64,000 bases of DNA from positions 558,001 to 622,000 of the forward strand of contig NZ_BMSY01000006.1 of the NCBI RefSeq assembly GCF_014649395.1. Direction: 5' to 3'. Of this stretch, positions 1-8,178 are shown piece after piece. How positions within the stretch are numbered: position 1 is the first letter of the stretch; each line of letters opens with the position of its first letter. The translations under genes were made by a program, and so were the position numbers. The notes under the pieces are model-generated. The model searched no databases. It saw only the letters and a program-made list of their open reading frames with translations, and had not been told where the DNA came from. This stretch comes from Streptomyces aureoverticillatus. Its GTDB lineage: Bacteria > Actinomycetota > Actinomycetes > Streptomycetales > Streptomycetaceae.

Positions 1-2055
1 CTGGGTGGCGAGCTTGATGCGCTGCCGCTCGCCGCCGGACAGCGTGGACAGCGGCTGGCCGAGGGTGAGGTAGGTCAGGCCGACGTCACGCAGCGCGCCG
101 AGCCGGCGACGTACCGCCGTGTCGGGGAAGTCCTCGAAGAAGGCCAGGGCGCGCTCGGCGGTCATGTCGAGGACGTCGACGATCGAGCACCCGCCCACCG
201 TCAGGCGCAGCACCTCCTCCTTGAAGCGCCGCCCCGCGCACGCCTCACACGTCGTCGTGACCGGATCCATGAACGCCAGGTCGCTGTAGATGATCCCACG
301 GCCCTGGCAACTCTCGCAGGCCCCCTGGGAGTTGAAGCTGAACAGGCCCGGCTCGGTGCCGGTCCGGCGGGCGAAGAGCGCGCGCACCCGGTCCATGATC
401 CCCAGATACGTCGCCGGGGTGGAGCGCGCCGAGATGCCGATGGCCGACTGGTCGACGGCCACGGCGTCGGGATGCTGCTCGATGAAGGCCCGGGAGATCA
501 GCGTGCTCTTGCCGGAGCCCGCGACGCCCGTCACGGCCGTGAGCACGCCGGTGGGCACCCGTACGCTCACGTCCTTGAGGTTGTACAGGTCCGCCCCCTT
601 GATCCACTCGCCGCCGACGGCCTCGCGCGGGTGGTCCTTGACGCCGCTCACCCGGCGCAGGCAGCGCCCCGTGAGGGTGTCGGCGGCGCGCAGCTCCGCC
701 GGGGTGCCCTCGAAGACCACGAGGCCGCCGTCGGCGCCCGCGCCCGGGCCCATGTCGACGACGTGGTCGGCGACGGCGATCACGTCCGGGTCGTGCTCGA
801 CGACGAGCACGGTGTTGCCCTTGTCGCGCAGCCGGAGCAGCAGGTCGTTGAGGCGGCCCACGTCACGCGGGTGCAGGCCGACGCTCGGCTCGTCGAAGAT
901 GTACGTCATGCCGGTGAGGCTGGAGCCCAGGTGCCGCACCATCTTCAGGCGCTGGCCCTCGCCGCCGGAGAGCGTGGAGGTCTCGCGGTCGAGGCTGAGG
1001 TAGCCGAGCCCGATGGCCTCGATGCGTTCGAGCGCGGCGACGGCCGCCCCGGCGATCGGACCGGCCACCGGCCCCTCGACGCGGCCGAGCGCTGCGATCA
1101 GGTCGGTGACCTCCATGCGCGTGCAGTCGGCGATGCTCAGGTCCCCGATGCGGGTGGCGAGCGCGGCCGGGTTCAGGCGCGCGCCGTCGCACGCCGGGCA
1201 GTGGTCCTCGACGAGGAAGGGCTGCACCATGTCGCGGGTCTTCTGGGAGAGCGCCGACAGGTCGCGGTTCAGGTACAGCCGCTCGAAGCGGTCGGCGAGC
1301 CCTTCGTAGTCGATGTCGCGGGCGCCACCGGTGTTGTCGACGCTGACCTTGTTGGCCTTGCCGGTCTTGCGGGCCTTGTTGCCGCGCCCGCCGCCGCGCA
1401 TCAGGAACTGCCGTTCCGCGGCGGTGAATTCACCGACCGGCTTGTGCGTGTCGAGGTCGGTGGTGTTCGTGTACGTCTGGCCGTGCCAGGTCCCGACGGC
1501 GAACGGCGGGAACAGGATCGCGCCGTCCGCCAGGGACTTGGCGGGGTCCAGGATGCGGTCGTAGTCGGGCCGCACGGTGCGGCCGAGCCCCGCGCACTCG
1601 GGACACATCCCGCTCGGGTCGTTGAACGAGTACGCGGTGGCCGGGCCCGCGCTCGGCGTGCCGTGCCGTGAGAACAGCACTCGGATCACCGAGTAGATGT
1701 CCGTCATCGTGCCGACGGTGGAGCGGGAGTGGCCGCCGATCGGCTTCTGGTCGACGACGATCGCGGGCGCGAGGTCCTCGATGGCGTCCGCGTGCGGCCG
1801 CTCGTACTTCGGCAGCCGGTTGCGGATGAACCACGTGAACGTCTCGTTGAGCTGGCGCTGCGACTCGACGGCGACGGTGTCGAAGACGACCGACGACTTG
1901 CCCGACCCCGAAACGCCGGTGAAGACCGTCAGCCGGCCCTTCGGGATGCGCAGGCTCACCTCCTTCAGGTTGTTCTCACGGGCTCCGGTGAGGGTGATGT
2001 GCTGGTGGTCCGGGTGGGGCTGCGGGGTCCCCGCCGGGTGACTGACTTCTCGCAT
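1..2055 (-). CDS. UvrA-family ATPase (excinuclease ABC subunit A paralogue), 3' end cut by window edge
   Basis: Reading back from an ATG at 2055, 685 codons stay open to the left edge. The protein has two ABC ATPase halves: a first Walker A in FTGVSGSGKSS near residue 50, an STLSGGEGQR signature near residue 362, then a second Walker A in TGVAGSGKSTL and a second STLSGGERQR signature close to the edge. CxxC pairs (CPEC near residue 150; CESC and CEAC in the second half) fit UvrA zinc modules. The N-terminus differs from canonical UvrA and the protein looks compact, which suits the UvrA-like paralogues (DrrC type) linked to drug tolerance rather than the housekeeping repair subunit. It starts 10 bp after the ABC-F stop and has no obvious ribosome binding site, so translation is probably coupled. 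Family assignment is firm; the resistance role is inferred. Confidence 0.9.
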   Translation of the reverse strand, partial: MREVSHPAGTPQPHPDHQHITLTGARENNLKEVSLRIPKGRLTVFTGVSGSGKSSVVFDTVAVESQRQLNETFTWFIRNRLPKYERPHADAIEDLAPAIVVDQKPIGGHSRSTVGTMTDIYSVIRVLFSRHGTPSAGPATAYSFNDPSGMCPECAGLGRTVRPDYDRILDPAKSLADGAILFPPFAVGTWHGQTYTNTTDLDTHKPVGEFTAAERQFLMRGGGRGNKARKTGKANKVSVDNTGGARDIDYEGLADRFERLYLNRDLSALSQKTRDMVQPFLVEDHCPACDGARLNPAALATRIGDLSIADCTRMEVTDLIAALGRVEGPVAGPIAGAAVAALERIEAIGLGYLSLDRETSTLSGGEGQRLKMVRHLGSSLTGMTYIFDEPSVGLHPRDVGRLNDLLLRLRDKGNTVLVVEHDPDVIAVADHVVDMGPGAGADGGLVVFEGTPAELRAADTLTGRCLRRVSGVKDHPREAVGGEWIKGADLYNLKDVSVRVPTGVLTAVTGVAGSGKSTLISRAFIEQHPDAVAVDQSAIGISARSTPATYLGIMDRVRALFARRTGTEPGLFSFNSQGACESCQGRGIIYSDLAFMDPVTTTCEACAGRRFKEEVLRLTVGGCSIVDVLDMTAERALAFFEDFPDTAVRRRLGALRDVGLTYLTLGQPLSTLSGGERQRIKLATQ

Positions 2056-2065
2056 GCACGCGAAG

Positions 2066-3745
2066 CTAGTCGGGATACCCGACAGCTTCTGTCGTGTTTT
2101 CTGTGTCTTCCTGGGTGATCTCGTCGGGTCCGGAGACCTCCCTGAGCTCCCCGTCGAGCACCAGCCAGCGCGTGATGCCGAGCGACTCCAGGAACGGCAG
2201 GTCGTGGCTGGCGACGATCAGCGCGCCCTCGTAGCTCTCCAGGGCCGTCGCGAGCTGGCGGACGCTGGCCATGTCGAGGTTGTTCGTCGGCTCGTCCAGC
2301 ATCAGCAGCTGCGGCGCGGGCTCGGCGAGCAGCAGCGCCGCGAGCGCCGCCCGGAACCGTTCGCCGCCGGAGAGCGTGGCCGCCCGCTGGTCGGCCTTCG
2401 CGCCCTTGAACAGGAAGCGGGCCAGGCGCGCCCGGACCCGGTTGTTCGTGGCGTCCGGCGCGAACCGCGCGACGTTCTCGGCGATCGTCAGCTCTTCGTC
2501 GAGCACGTCGAGACGCTGCGGCAGGAAACGCATCGGGACGTGCGCCTCCGCCTCCCCGCCGAGCGGATCGAGCTCACCGCTGATGGTCCTCAGCAGCGTC
2601 GTCTTGCCCGCGCCGTTGCGTCCGACCAGCGCGATCCGCTCGGGCCCGTGCAGCTCGAACCGGCCGCCCACACGGGCTCCGTAACGGAGCGTCAGGTCCT
2701 GGAGCATCAGGACGGTGCGGCCCGGCGGGACCGCGGTGTGCGGCAGGTCGACGCGGATCTCGTCGTCATCGCGCACCGCCTCGACGGCGTCGTCCAGGCG
2801 CTCCTTGGCCTCGGCCAGCTTCTCCTGGTGCAGGATGCGGTGCTTGCCCGCGGACTCCTGGGCGGACCGCATGCGCGCTCCCATGACGATCTTCGGCTCG
2901 CGCTTCTGGTCCCGCATCTTCTGCCCGTACCGCTTGCGGCGGGCCAACTTGACCTGGGCCTCGACGAGTTCGCGCTTCTGCTTGCGCAGGTCGGACTCGG
3001 CGACCCGCACCATGCGCTCCGCCGCCTCCTGCTCGACGGCCAGCGCCTCCTCGTACGCGCTGAAGTTGCCGCCGTACCAGGTGACTTCGCCGTCCCGCAG
3101 GTCGGCGATCTGGTCGACGCGGTCCAGGAGTTCCCGGTCGTGGCTGACCACGACGAGCACTCCGGTCCACGCCTCGACGGCCGCGTACAGGCGCCGCCGG
3201 GCGTGCAGGTCCAGGTTGTTGGTGGGCTCGTCGAGCAGCAGGACGCCGGGCCTCCTCAGCAGCAGCGCGGCGAGCCGCAGCAGCACCGACTCGCCGCCGG
3301 AGACCTCGCCGGTGGTGCGGTCGAGGCCGATGTGGCCGAGGCCGAGCTGGGCAAGGGTCGCCGCGGCGCGCTCCTCGACGTCCCAGTCGTCGCCGACGGC
3401 CGTGAAGTGCTCCTCGCTCGGGTCGCCCGCCTCGATGGCGTGCAGCGCGGCGCGGGTGCCGGCGATGCCCAGCACCTCGTCGACGCGCAGGGCGGTGTCG
3501 AGGGTGACGTTCTGCGGCAGGTAGCCGACGTCGCCCGCGGTGCGGACGGTGCCCTCACCCGGGGTGAGTTCGCCGGCGATCAGCTTCAGGAGCGTCGACT
3601 TGCCCGATCCGTTGCGCCCGATGAGGCCGGTCCTGCCGGGGCCGAACGCGGCCTGCAGGCCCTCGAAGACGGTGGTGCCGTCGGGCCACGTGAAGGCGAG
3701 CGACTTGCAGGTGATGGACGTGGTGGGGGACAGCGACATGGACAT
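2066..3745 (-). CDS. ABC-F family ATPase (probable ribosome-protection or drug-resistance type)
   Basis: This 559-residue soluble protein has duplicated ABC ATPase domains and no membrane segments. The first domain has GLIGRNGSGKSTLLKL near residue 47, a GEVSGGE signature and LLLDEPTNNLDL. The charged linker that inserts toward the ribosomal P site in ABC-F proteins follows. The second domain has ALVGRNGAGKTTLLRT, ATLSGGERFR and LMLDEPTNNLDM. The size matches actinomycete antibiotic ABC-F proteins such as TlrC and LmrC. The frame stays open for 70 more codons upstream (to 3955), but that extension is arginine/proline-rich and unlike the family, so the ATG at 3745 was chosen. The UvrA-like gene follows after 10 bp, suggesting one operon. 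Tandem repeats at 3932-3996 may control it. The drug specificity cannot be read from the sequence. Confidence 0.92.
   Translation of the reverse strand: MSMSLSPTTSITCKSLAFTWPDGTTVFEGLQAAFGPGRTGLIGRNGSGKSTLLKLIAGELTPGEGTVRTAGDVGYLPQNVTLDTALRVDEVLGIAGTRAALHAIEAGDPSEEHFTAVGDDWDVEERAAATLAQLGLGHIGLDRTTGEVSGGESVLLRLAALLLRRPGVLLLDEPTNNLDLHARRRLYAAVEAWTGVLVVVSHDRELLDRVDQIADLRDGEVTWYGGNFSAYEEALAVEQEAAERMVRVAESDLRKQKRELVEAQVKLARRKRYGQKMRDQKREPKIVMGARMRSAQESAGKHRILHQEKLAEAKERLDDAVEAVRDDDEIRVDLPHTAVPPGRTVLMLQDLTLRYGARVGGRFELHGPERIALVGRNGAGKTTLLRTISGELDPLGGEAEAHVPMRFLPQRLDVLDEELTIAENVARFAPDATNNRVRARLARFLFKGAKADQRAATLSGGERFRAALAALLLAEPAPQLLMLDEPTNNLDMASVRQLATALESYEGALIVASHDLPFLESLGITRWLVLDGELREVSGPDEITQEDTENTTEAVGYPD
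2069..2083. repeat. Short perfect inverted repeat at the ABC-F/UvrA junction
   Basis: GTCGGG-ATA-CCCGAC has 6-bp arms and a 3-base loop. It overlaps the last codons of the ABC-F gene and lies just upstream of the UvrA-like start. It could be a small hairpin affecting coupling or processing, or a chance feature in GC-rich DNA. Confidence 0.35.
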
Positions 3746-4189
3746 ACAGGCCTCGCGGTTGCTTGGTGGTGCGCGGGTGAGGGGCAACGCGTGCGGGACA
3801 CCGCGAGGGTCGTGTGCGCCGGGGCGGTCGGATGCCAGGGACCGGGGGCCGGGGGCCGGGAAATGGAGAAAGGCCCTGCGCCGGAACGGACGGCTCTTGT
3901 GCCGAGGTCGCACTCGACGTGCACAGCCGGGGAGTTCACGAACGCGCGAGTTCATGAACGGCGAAGAGTTCGCTCGAGTGGCGAAGAGTTCGCGAAAGCT
4001 GTGACGCGGTGTCTCAAGACCTCAGACGAGCAACGTCCTACTCCGATCGACGGCAACAGAAGCGCTATACACCGTAAAGGGGGTGTGGGTTCCTGTCAAC
4101 GGGTTACCGTGCCCCGGGAGGCGCGGGCCGGGCATGACGCCCGGCGTAAGCGTGCCGGGCCGGTCCGCGGTCGCGCAAAGGAGTTTTCC
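3746..4189. other. Divergent intergenic region between ABC-F and GPP34 genes
   Basis: This 444-bp stretch has no convincing gene. It holds the tandem repeats at 3932-3996 on the ABC-F side. A TATACA hexamer at 4066-4071 is a possible -10 element for the rightward gene; no clear -35 was seen. Several purine-rich GGCCGGG runs near 3840-3860 could fold in the ABC-F leader transcript, but I could not identify a clear leader peptide or attenuator. Confidence 0.5.
3932..3996. promoter_or_regulatory. Two pairs of tandem operator-like repeats upstream of the ABC-F gene
   Basis: Two 13-bp units, GAGTTCACGAACG (3932-3944) and GAGTTCATGAACG (3948-3960), are 16 bp apart and differ at one base; each contains a GTTC-n2-GAAC palindrome. 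They are followed by two exact GCGAAGAGTTCGC units (3961-3973 and 3981-3993) 20 bp apart; the second runs into the palindrome TTCGCGAA. Such spacing suggests binding of a dimeric regulator on successive helix turns. The location, about 190-250 bp upstream of the ABC-F start, suggests a distal operator or promoter. The function is inferred. Confidence 0.5.
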
Positions 4190-4972
4190 GTGTCTCTGTC
4201 CCACGGGGCCCACGGCTCCCTCTCGCTGCCCGCCCGGACGGTGCTGCTGTCCTGGCGCGCCGACGACGGCAGGGACGCGCCCGCCGCCGACCTCCATCTG
4301 GCGGTGCGGGCCGCCGCGCTCGCCGAACTCGCCCGGCGCGGGCTGCTGTCCGACGACGGCGGCATCGTCACGCCCGTCCTCGGTGGCCGCACCGGCGACG
4401 ACCCCCTGGACGCCCTCATGGAACTTGTCGAGGAGTCCCGGCCGCGCCGCTGGCGGGCCTGGATGACGCGCCGCTCCCGCTCCCAACTCCGAGAGGTCAA
4501 GGACCAGTTGGTGCGGGAAGGTCATCTGCGCGTCGAGCGCACCCGGGTGCTCGGCGTCTTCCCTTCCCGGCGGTACGAACCGGAGGACACCGCGTACGTC
4601 GACGCGCTGCGGGCCGAGTGCCTGGCGGTCCTGCGCGGTCCCGTACCGGTCACGGAGGTCCCCGAGGACGACGCGGCCCTGGTCGTCTGCGCGGCCACCG
4701 GGAAGCTGGGTGCCGTCGTGGGCGCGGGGGACCGGCGGCGGTACCGGGAGCGCCTGGAGGCCCTCACCGACCGCGCCGGCGCCCGCTCACCGGAACTGCG
4801 CACGCTGATGTGGGAGCTGCGGAAGGCACTGGCGTCGGCGGTGGCGGCCGCGGAGGAGGGGCGGCTGTCGGGGGACGCGGGCGAGAACGGGGGCGAGAAC
4901 GCGGTCGAAAACGGGGGCGAGAACGAGGACGGGAGCGGACGAGGACGCGGGGCCGGGGGCGGCCTGCCGTAG
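4190..4972 (+). CDS. GPP34/GOLPH3-family protein
   Basis: This 260-residue protein has the pattern of the GPP34 family (eukaryotic GOLPH3/Vps74, many Streptomyces paralogues). It shows an alternating alpha-helical fold with 'LHLAVRAAALAELARRGLL' near residues 33-51, a basic central stretch 'RPRRWRAWMTRRSRSQLREVKDQL', and the family-typical 'GVFPSRRY' near residue 125. In eukaryotes the family binds PI4P at Golgi membranes; bacterial roles are poorly known, so membrane association is only a guess. The GTG at 4190 is chosen because AAAGGAG lies 6-7 bases upstream. The C-terminus carries a Gly/Glu/Asn-rich repeat (GENGGEN-like units at about residues 229-246) that looks disordered. The frame is open far upstream, but only as antisense shadow of the ABC-F gene. 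Confidence 0.85.
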   Translation: MSLSHGAHGSLSLPARTVLLSWRADDGRDAPAADLHLAVRAAALAELARRGLLSDDGGIVTPVLGGRTGDDPLDALMELVEESRPRRWRAWMTRRSRSQLREVKDQLVREGHLRVERTRVLGVFPSRRYEPEDTAYVDALRAECLAVLRGPVPVTEVPEDDAALVVCAATGKLGAVVGAGDRRRYRERLEALTDRAGARSPELRTLMWELRKALASAVAAAEEGRLSGDAGENGGENAVENGGENEDGSGRGRGAGGGLP

Positions 4973-5023
4973 ATGTCGGATTCTCGCCAGACCCGCCCTC
5001 GCAGCCCTGCTTGAGTACCGCTC

Positions 5024-5866
5024 ATGACGAACCAGCAGCACCAGCACGCCACCGCGACCGCCTTCCGCGCCCTGCACACCCCCGGCACCCCGCTCCTCCT
5101 GCCCAACGCCTGGGACCTCGCGAGCGCCCGCATCGTCGAGGCGGCCGGAGCCGCCGCCGTCGCCACCACCAGCGCGGGCCTCGCCTGGGCGCTCGGCGCC
5201 GCCGACGGCGACCGGCTGCCCCGCGACCGGGCGCTGGCCGCCGTCGCCGGGATCGCCGCGGCCGTCGGCGTCCCGGTGACCGCCGACATCGAGAGCGGCT
5301 ACGCGCGGGACGCGGCGGGCGTCGCCGACACCGTGCGCGCCGCGCTGGCCGCGGGCGTGGTCGGTGTGAACATCGAGGACGCCCTGTACGGGGCGGACCG
5401 GCCGCTGCGGCCCGTCGCCGAGCAGGCCGAGCGGATCGCGGCCGCGCGCGGTGCCGCCGACGCGGCCGGCGTGCCGCTGTTTCTGAACGCGCGCGTCGAC
5501 ACGTATCTGCGGGATGTGGGCGAGGGGCCGGACGCCCGTCTCGCGCTGACCCTGGAGCGGGCGGCCGCGTTCCTCGCGGCGGGCGCGGACGGGATCTTCG
5601 TGCCCGGAGCGGTCGACCCGGCGACGGTGAAGGCGCTGGTCGAGGGCGTCGACGGGCCGGTCAACGTGATGGTGGGACCGGGTGCGCCGCCGGTGGCGGT
5701 CCTCGCCGGTCTGGGGGTCGCACGCGTCAGCGTCGGCTCGGGCATCGCGCAGGCGGCGCATGCGCTGGTCCGCGGGGCCGCACGGGAACTGCTGGCCGAG
5801 GGGACGTACGGGACGCTGGCGGGCGGGCTCGACTACGGGGAGCTGAACGAACTGCTGGGCAGGTGA
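5024..5866 (+). CDS. Isocitrate lyase/PEP mutase family enzyme
   Basis: This 280-residue protein is a member of the PEP mutase/isocitrate lyase superfamily, whose enzymes make or break C-C or P-C bonds on oxyacid substrates in a TIM barrel with Mg2+. Visible landmarks are 'LLLPNAWDLASARIVEAAG' near residue 25, the metal-binding 'TADIESGYARD' near 86, 'GVNIEDA' near 115 and 'NARVDTYLR' near 155. It lacks the KKCGH active-site loop of true isocitrate lyase, and its length fits the small PF13714 group often annotated as carboxyphosphonoenolpyruvate mutase-like. It stands alone, 51 bp after the GPP34 gene. The substrate cannot be determined. Confidence 0.85.
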   Translation: MTNQQHQHATATAFRALHTPGTPLLLPNAWDLASARIVEAAGAAAVATTSAGLAWALGAADGDRLPRDRALAAVAGIAAAVGVPVTADIESGYARDAAGVADTVRAALAAGVVGVNIEDALYGADRPLRPVAEQAERIAAARGAADAAGVPLFLNARVDTYLRDVGEGPDARLALTLERAAAFLAAGADGIFVPGAVDPATVKALVEGVDGPVNVMVGPGAPPVAVLAGLGVARVSVGSGIAQAAHALVRGAARELLAEGTYGTLAGGLDYGELNELLGR

Positions 5867-5925
5867 GGCGAGCGCGGGCTGCCTGGCCGGGGGCCGGGGG
5901 AAGGCCGGAGGTCCGGGCCCGTGGC

Positions 5926-6342
5926 TCAGCAGGCGTCGCGCATCAGCTCGGCCAGGTCGTGGTCCAGGTCGACGTGCAGGTGCTCCTGGCCGGCCGGGAC
6001 CAGCGCGGTGGTGCGGTGCAGGAAGCGGCGCAGCTCGCCGGTGCGGACGTGCACGATGGCCGTGCCCTCGGGGGCGTGGAACTCCAGGACCGTGCGGTCG
6101 TACCCGTACGGCCTGACCCGCACGTCTCCGTCGCCCACGGCGGTCTCCACGCCGTGCGTGAGCAGTTCGCGGGCGAACGTCCAGTAGACCTCGACGCCCT
6201 CCAGCGTCGCCGGGGCCGGGAAGCTCATCCGGACGGCGAACGGGTCGCGCTGGTCGTAGTGGAGCGTCGCGGGAATGGTCGGCATCCGGGGCGCGGCGGC
6301 GACCAGGCGGGCCTCAACGGCTTGCTCGATGACAGTGGACAA
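5926..6342 (-). CDS. ssgD: SsgA-like protein, probably SsgD
   Basis: This is a 138-residue SsgA-like protein (SALP), a family restricted to morphologically complex actinomycetes that controls septum placement and cell-wall remodelling. Family landmarks are 'ATLHYDQRDPFAVRMSF', 'VYWTFARELLTHGV', 'GDVRVRPYG' and the C-terminal 'PAGQEHLHVDLDHDLAELM'. The wording of the N-terminus ('TVIEQAVEARLVAAAP') and the neighbourhood match SsgD of S. coelicolor (SCO6722), which has been tied to lateral-wall integrity. The start was set at the TTG at 6342, which has AGGGAG 6 bases upstream; a GTG at 6387 keeps the frame but has no ribosome binding site. It faces the preceding gene and diverges from the BNR-repeat protein. 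Confidence 0.85.
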   Translation of the reverse strand: MSTVIEQAVEARLVAAAPRMPTIPATLHYDQRDPFAVRMSFPAPATLEGVEVYWTFARELLTHGVETAVGDGDVRVRPYGYDRTVLEFHAPEGTAIVHVRTGELRRFLHRTTALVPAGQEHLHVDLDHDLAELMRDAC

Positions 6343-6458
6343 CGCCTGCTCCCTCAACTCTGACTGCTGGACGACCGGGGTGTGCACGACCGGGGTCGGT
6401 CACTTGAATAGACGTCGGAATCAGGAGATCCGTGCACGCGAGGACCCCTCCGGAGCGA

Positions 6459-6472
6459 GTGACCTCTGTCAC
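6459..6472. promoter_or_regulatory. Perfect palindrome in the ssgD/BNR divergent region
   Basis: GTGAC-CTCT-GTCAC has 5-bp arms and a 4-base centre in the 283-bp gap between ssgD and the rightward secreted protein. It could be a shared operator. No other clear signal was found in this gap. Confidence 0.35.
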
Positions 6473-6625
6473 CGCGACAACGCGTGCCCGCGTCCGGTTC
6501 CCGGTGGCGGCTGTCCGGGCGACCCCCGAAAGGCCCAGTTCGGCCATCTGGACGGGGCCCCGGGCGTGGGCTAGCTTCGCCCCGCCACGAGAGGCACGGG
6601 GCCGGTGGACCGGGAGGGGCGCGCG

Positions 6626-7831
6626 ATGCGGACGATGCGTACGAGACGTACGGAAGGACGTGTGGAGGGACGCACGAAGGGGCGGGCCGGAAGGGAACGA
6701 CCGACCGGCACCGGGCGTACGAGACGCGGGGGGTGGGCGGGACTGGGCGCGGCGGCGCTCGCGCTGACGTCCGTCGCGGCGGTTCAGCCCGCGGGCCACG
6801 CGTCGGATCCGGCCCCCTCGGTCACGTCCGGGACCCCGGCCTGGTCGCTCAAGGCCACCGGCACGGACGCCCGCTTCCGGGGCCTCGCGGCCGTCAGCCG
6901 CGGCACCGCGTGGGTGGCCGGCTCGAAGGGCACCGTCCTCCGCACGACCGACGGCGGCGCCAGCTGGCGGAACGTGTCGCCGCCCGTGGCACCCGGCGAG
7001 AGCGCCCTGGAATTCCGGGACGTCGAGGCGTTCGACGGACGCCACGCGGTGGTCCTCGCGATCGGCGAGGGCGAGGCGTCCCGGGTCTTCCGCACCACCG
7101 ACGGCGGCGCCACCTGGACGGAGTCCTTCCGCAACACCGACCCGAGGGCGTTCTACGACTGCATGACGTTCTTCGACCGGCGCCACGGCCTGGCGATGAG
7201 CGACCCGGTGGACGGCAGGTACCGCATCCTGTCGACCGCGGACGGCGGCCGTTCCTGGAAGGTCCTGCCGGACAAGGGGATGCCCGCGGCCCAGGAGGGC
7301 GAGACGGCGTTCGCCGCGAGCGGCCAGTGCCTGGTGAGTTCGGGCCCGCGCGACGTGTGGCTGGCGACGGGCGGCGCGGCCCGCGCGCGGGTGCTGCACT
7401 CGGCCGACCGCGGCCTGACGTGGACGGCGGCGGAGTCGCCCATTCCGGCGGGCGACCCGGCCCGCGGCGTCTTCGGCGTGGCCTTCCGCGACCGTACGCA
7501 CGGCATCGCGGTCGGCGGAGACTACCGGCCCGGCGAGCAGTCGCCGCGGGCGGCCGCGCTGAGCCGCGACGGCGGCCGCACCTGGGCGGCCGCCGCGCGC
7601 CCCGTCCCGGCCTACCGCTCGGGCGTCACCTGGCTCCCGCACACCCGCCGCACGGCCCTCGCGGTCGGCCCCACGGGAACCGACCTCACGACGGACGGCG
7701 GCCGCACCTGGCGCACGGTCGACACCGGTTCGTACGACACCGTCGACTGCGCCCGCGACCTGGGCTGCTGGGCGGCGGGGGAGAAGGGACGGGTGGCGCG
7801 GCTGGAACCGGGGCGGCCGGGACAGCCCTGA
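6626..7831 (+). CDS. Secreted BNR/sialidase-like beta-propeller protein
   Basis: This 401-residue protein carries at least six Asp-box (BNR) motifs of the form (T/A/R)DGGxxW: TDGGASW, TDGGATW, ADGGRSW, ADRGLTW, RDGGRTW and TDGGRTW, spaced roughly 45-70 residues apart. These mark blades of a six- or seven-bladed propeller similar to Ycf48/photosystem II assembly-factor-like proteins. An arginine-rich N-terminus is followed by a hydrophobic stretch (GWAGLGAAALALTSVAAV) and 'PAGHASD', a plausible signal peptide with cleavage after HAS. The ATG at 6626 is chosen over the GTG at 6605 because GGGAGGGG sits 5-6 bases before it. Sialidase catalytic residues were not identified, so a binding or structural role outside the cell is more likely than hydrolysis. 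Confidence 0.82.
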   Translation: MRTMRTRRTEGRVEGRTKGRAGRERPTGTGRTRRGGWAGLGAAALALTSVAAVQPAGHASDPAPSVTSGTPAWSLKATGTDARFRGLAAVSRGTAWVAGSKGTVLRTTDGGASWRNVSPPVAPGESALEFRDVEAFDGRHAVVLAIGEGEASRVFRTTDGGATWTESFRNTDPRAFYDCMTFFDRRHGLAMSDPVDGRYRILSTADGGRSWKVLPDKGMPAAQEGETAFAASGQCLVSSGPRDVWLATGGAARARVLHSADRGLTWTAAESPIPAGDPARGVFGVAFRDRTHGIAVGGDYRPGEQSPRAAALSRDGGRTWAAAARPVPAYRSGVTWLPHTRRTALAVGPTGTDLTTDGGRTWRTVDTGSYDTVDCARDLGCWAAGEKGRVARLEPGRPGQP

Positions 7832-7837
7832 CGGGCA

Positions 7838-7870
7838 GATCCCGGCCGCCGGTTCCGGCCGGCCGGGATC
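7838..7870. terminator. Bidirectional hairpin between convergent genes
   Basis: Arms GATCCCGGCCG (7838-7848) and CGGCCGGGATC (7860-7870) are perfect 11-bp complements around an 11-base loop that itself contains CCGG/CCGG. It lies between the BNR gene stop and the YciI gene, overlapping the YciI stop codon, and can serve both convergent transcripts. Confidence 0.6.
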
Positions 7871-8168
7871 AGGCGGGCAACTCCTGCCGGTACGGCGCCA
7901 GCTCGGGCGCCGTCTTCGTCGCGAGGAACTCCGTGATCCGGTACTCGCACACGCCCCCGACCGTGAACGGGTCGCTCGCCGCCAGCTTCTCGATCTCCGC
8001 ACGGCTGTCGCCCACGGCGATGATCACGCCGCCGTCGCGCGGGTTCTTCCGCCCCGACGCGATGAACACGCCGGCCGCGTACTGCGCGTCCAGCCAGGCG
8101 ACATGGTCGGCGAGCAGGGCGTCGACGCGGTCGACCGGGGCGGTGTAGGTCAGCTCCATCACAAACAT
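7869..8168 (-). CDS. YciI family protein
   Basis: This 99-residue protein has the ferredoxin-like YciI fold signature: 'MFVMELTYTAPVDRVDALLADHVAWLDAQY' at the N-terminus with the conserved His-Asp pair (H25, D29 region), 'GRKNPRDGGVIIA', and 'DPFTVGGVCEYRI' near residue 65. YciI proteins are small dimeric enzymes or binding proteins related to dienelactone-type chemistry; the function of this type is unknown. The ATG at 8168 removes a long non-homologous extension to 8399. It is transcribed just downstream of, and 10 bp from, the flavin monooxygenase gene, so the two may be co-expressed. Confidence 0.85.
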   Translation of the reverse strand: MFVMELTYTAPVDRVDALLADHVAWLDAQYAAGVFIASGRKNPRDGGVIIAVGDSRAEIEKLAASDPFTVGGVCEYRITEFLATKTAPELAPYRQELPA

Positions 8169-8178
8169 GATCGTCAGG

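Noticed and set aside
3746..3955. 70-codon in-frame upstream extension of the ABC-F gene
   Set aside because: The extension is Arg/Pro-rich, unlike ABC-F N-termini, and overlaps the likely leader and repeat region.
2054..4189. Upstream extension of the GPP34 frame
   Set aside because: It is antisense to the ABC-F gene; the GTG at 4190 has a good ribosome binding site and starts the family homology.
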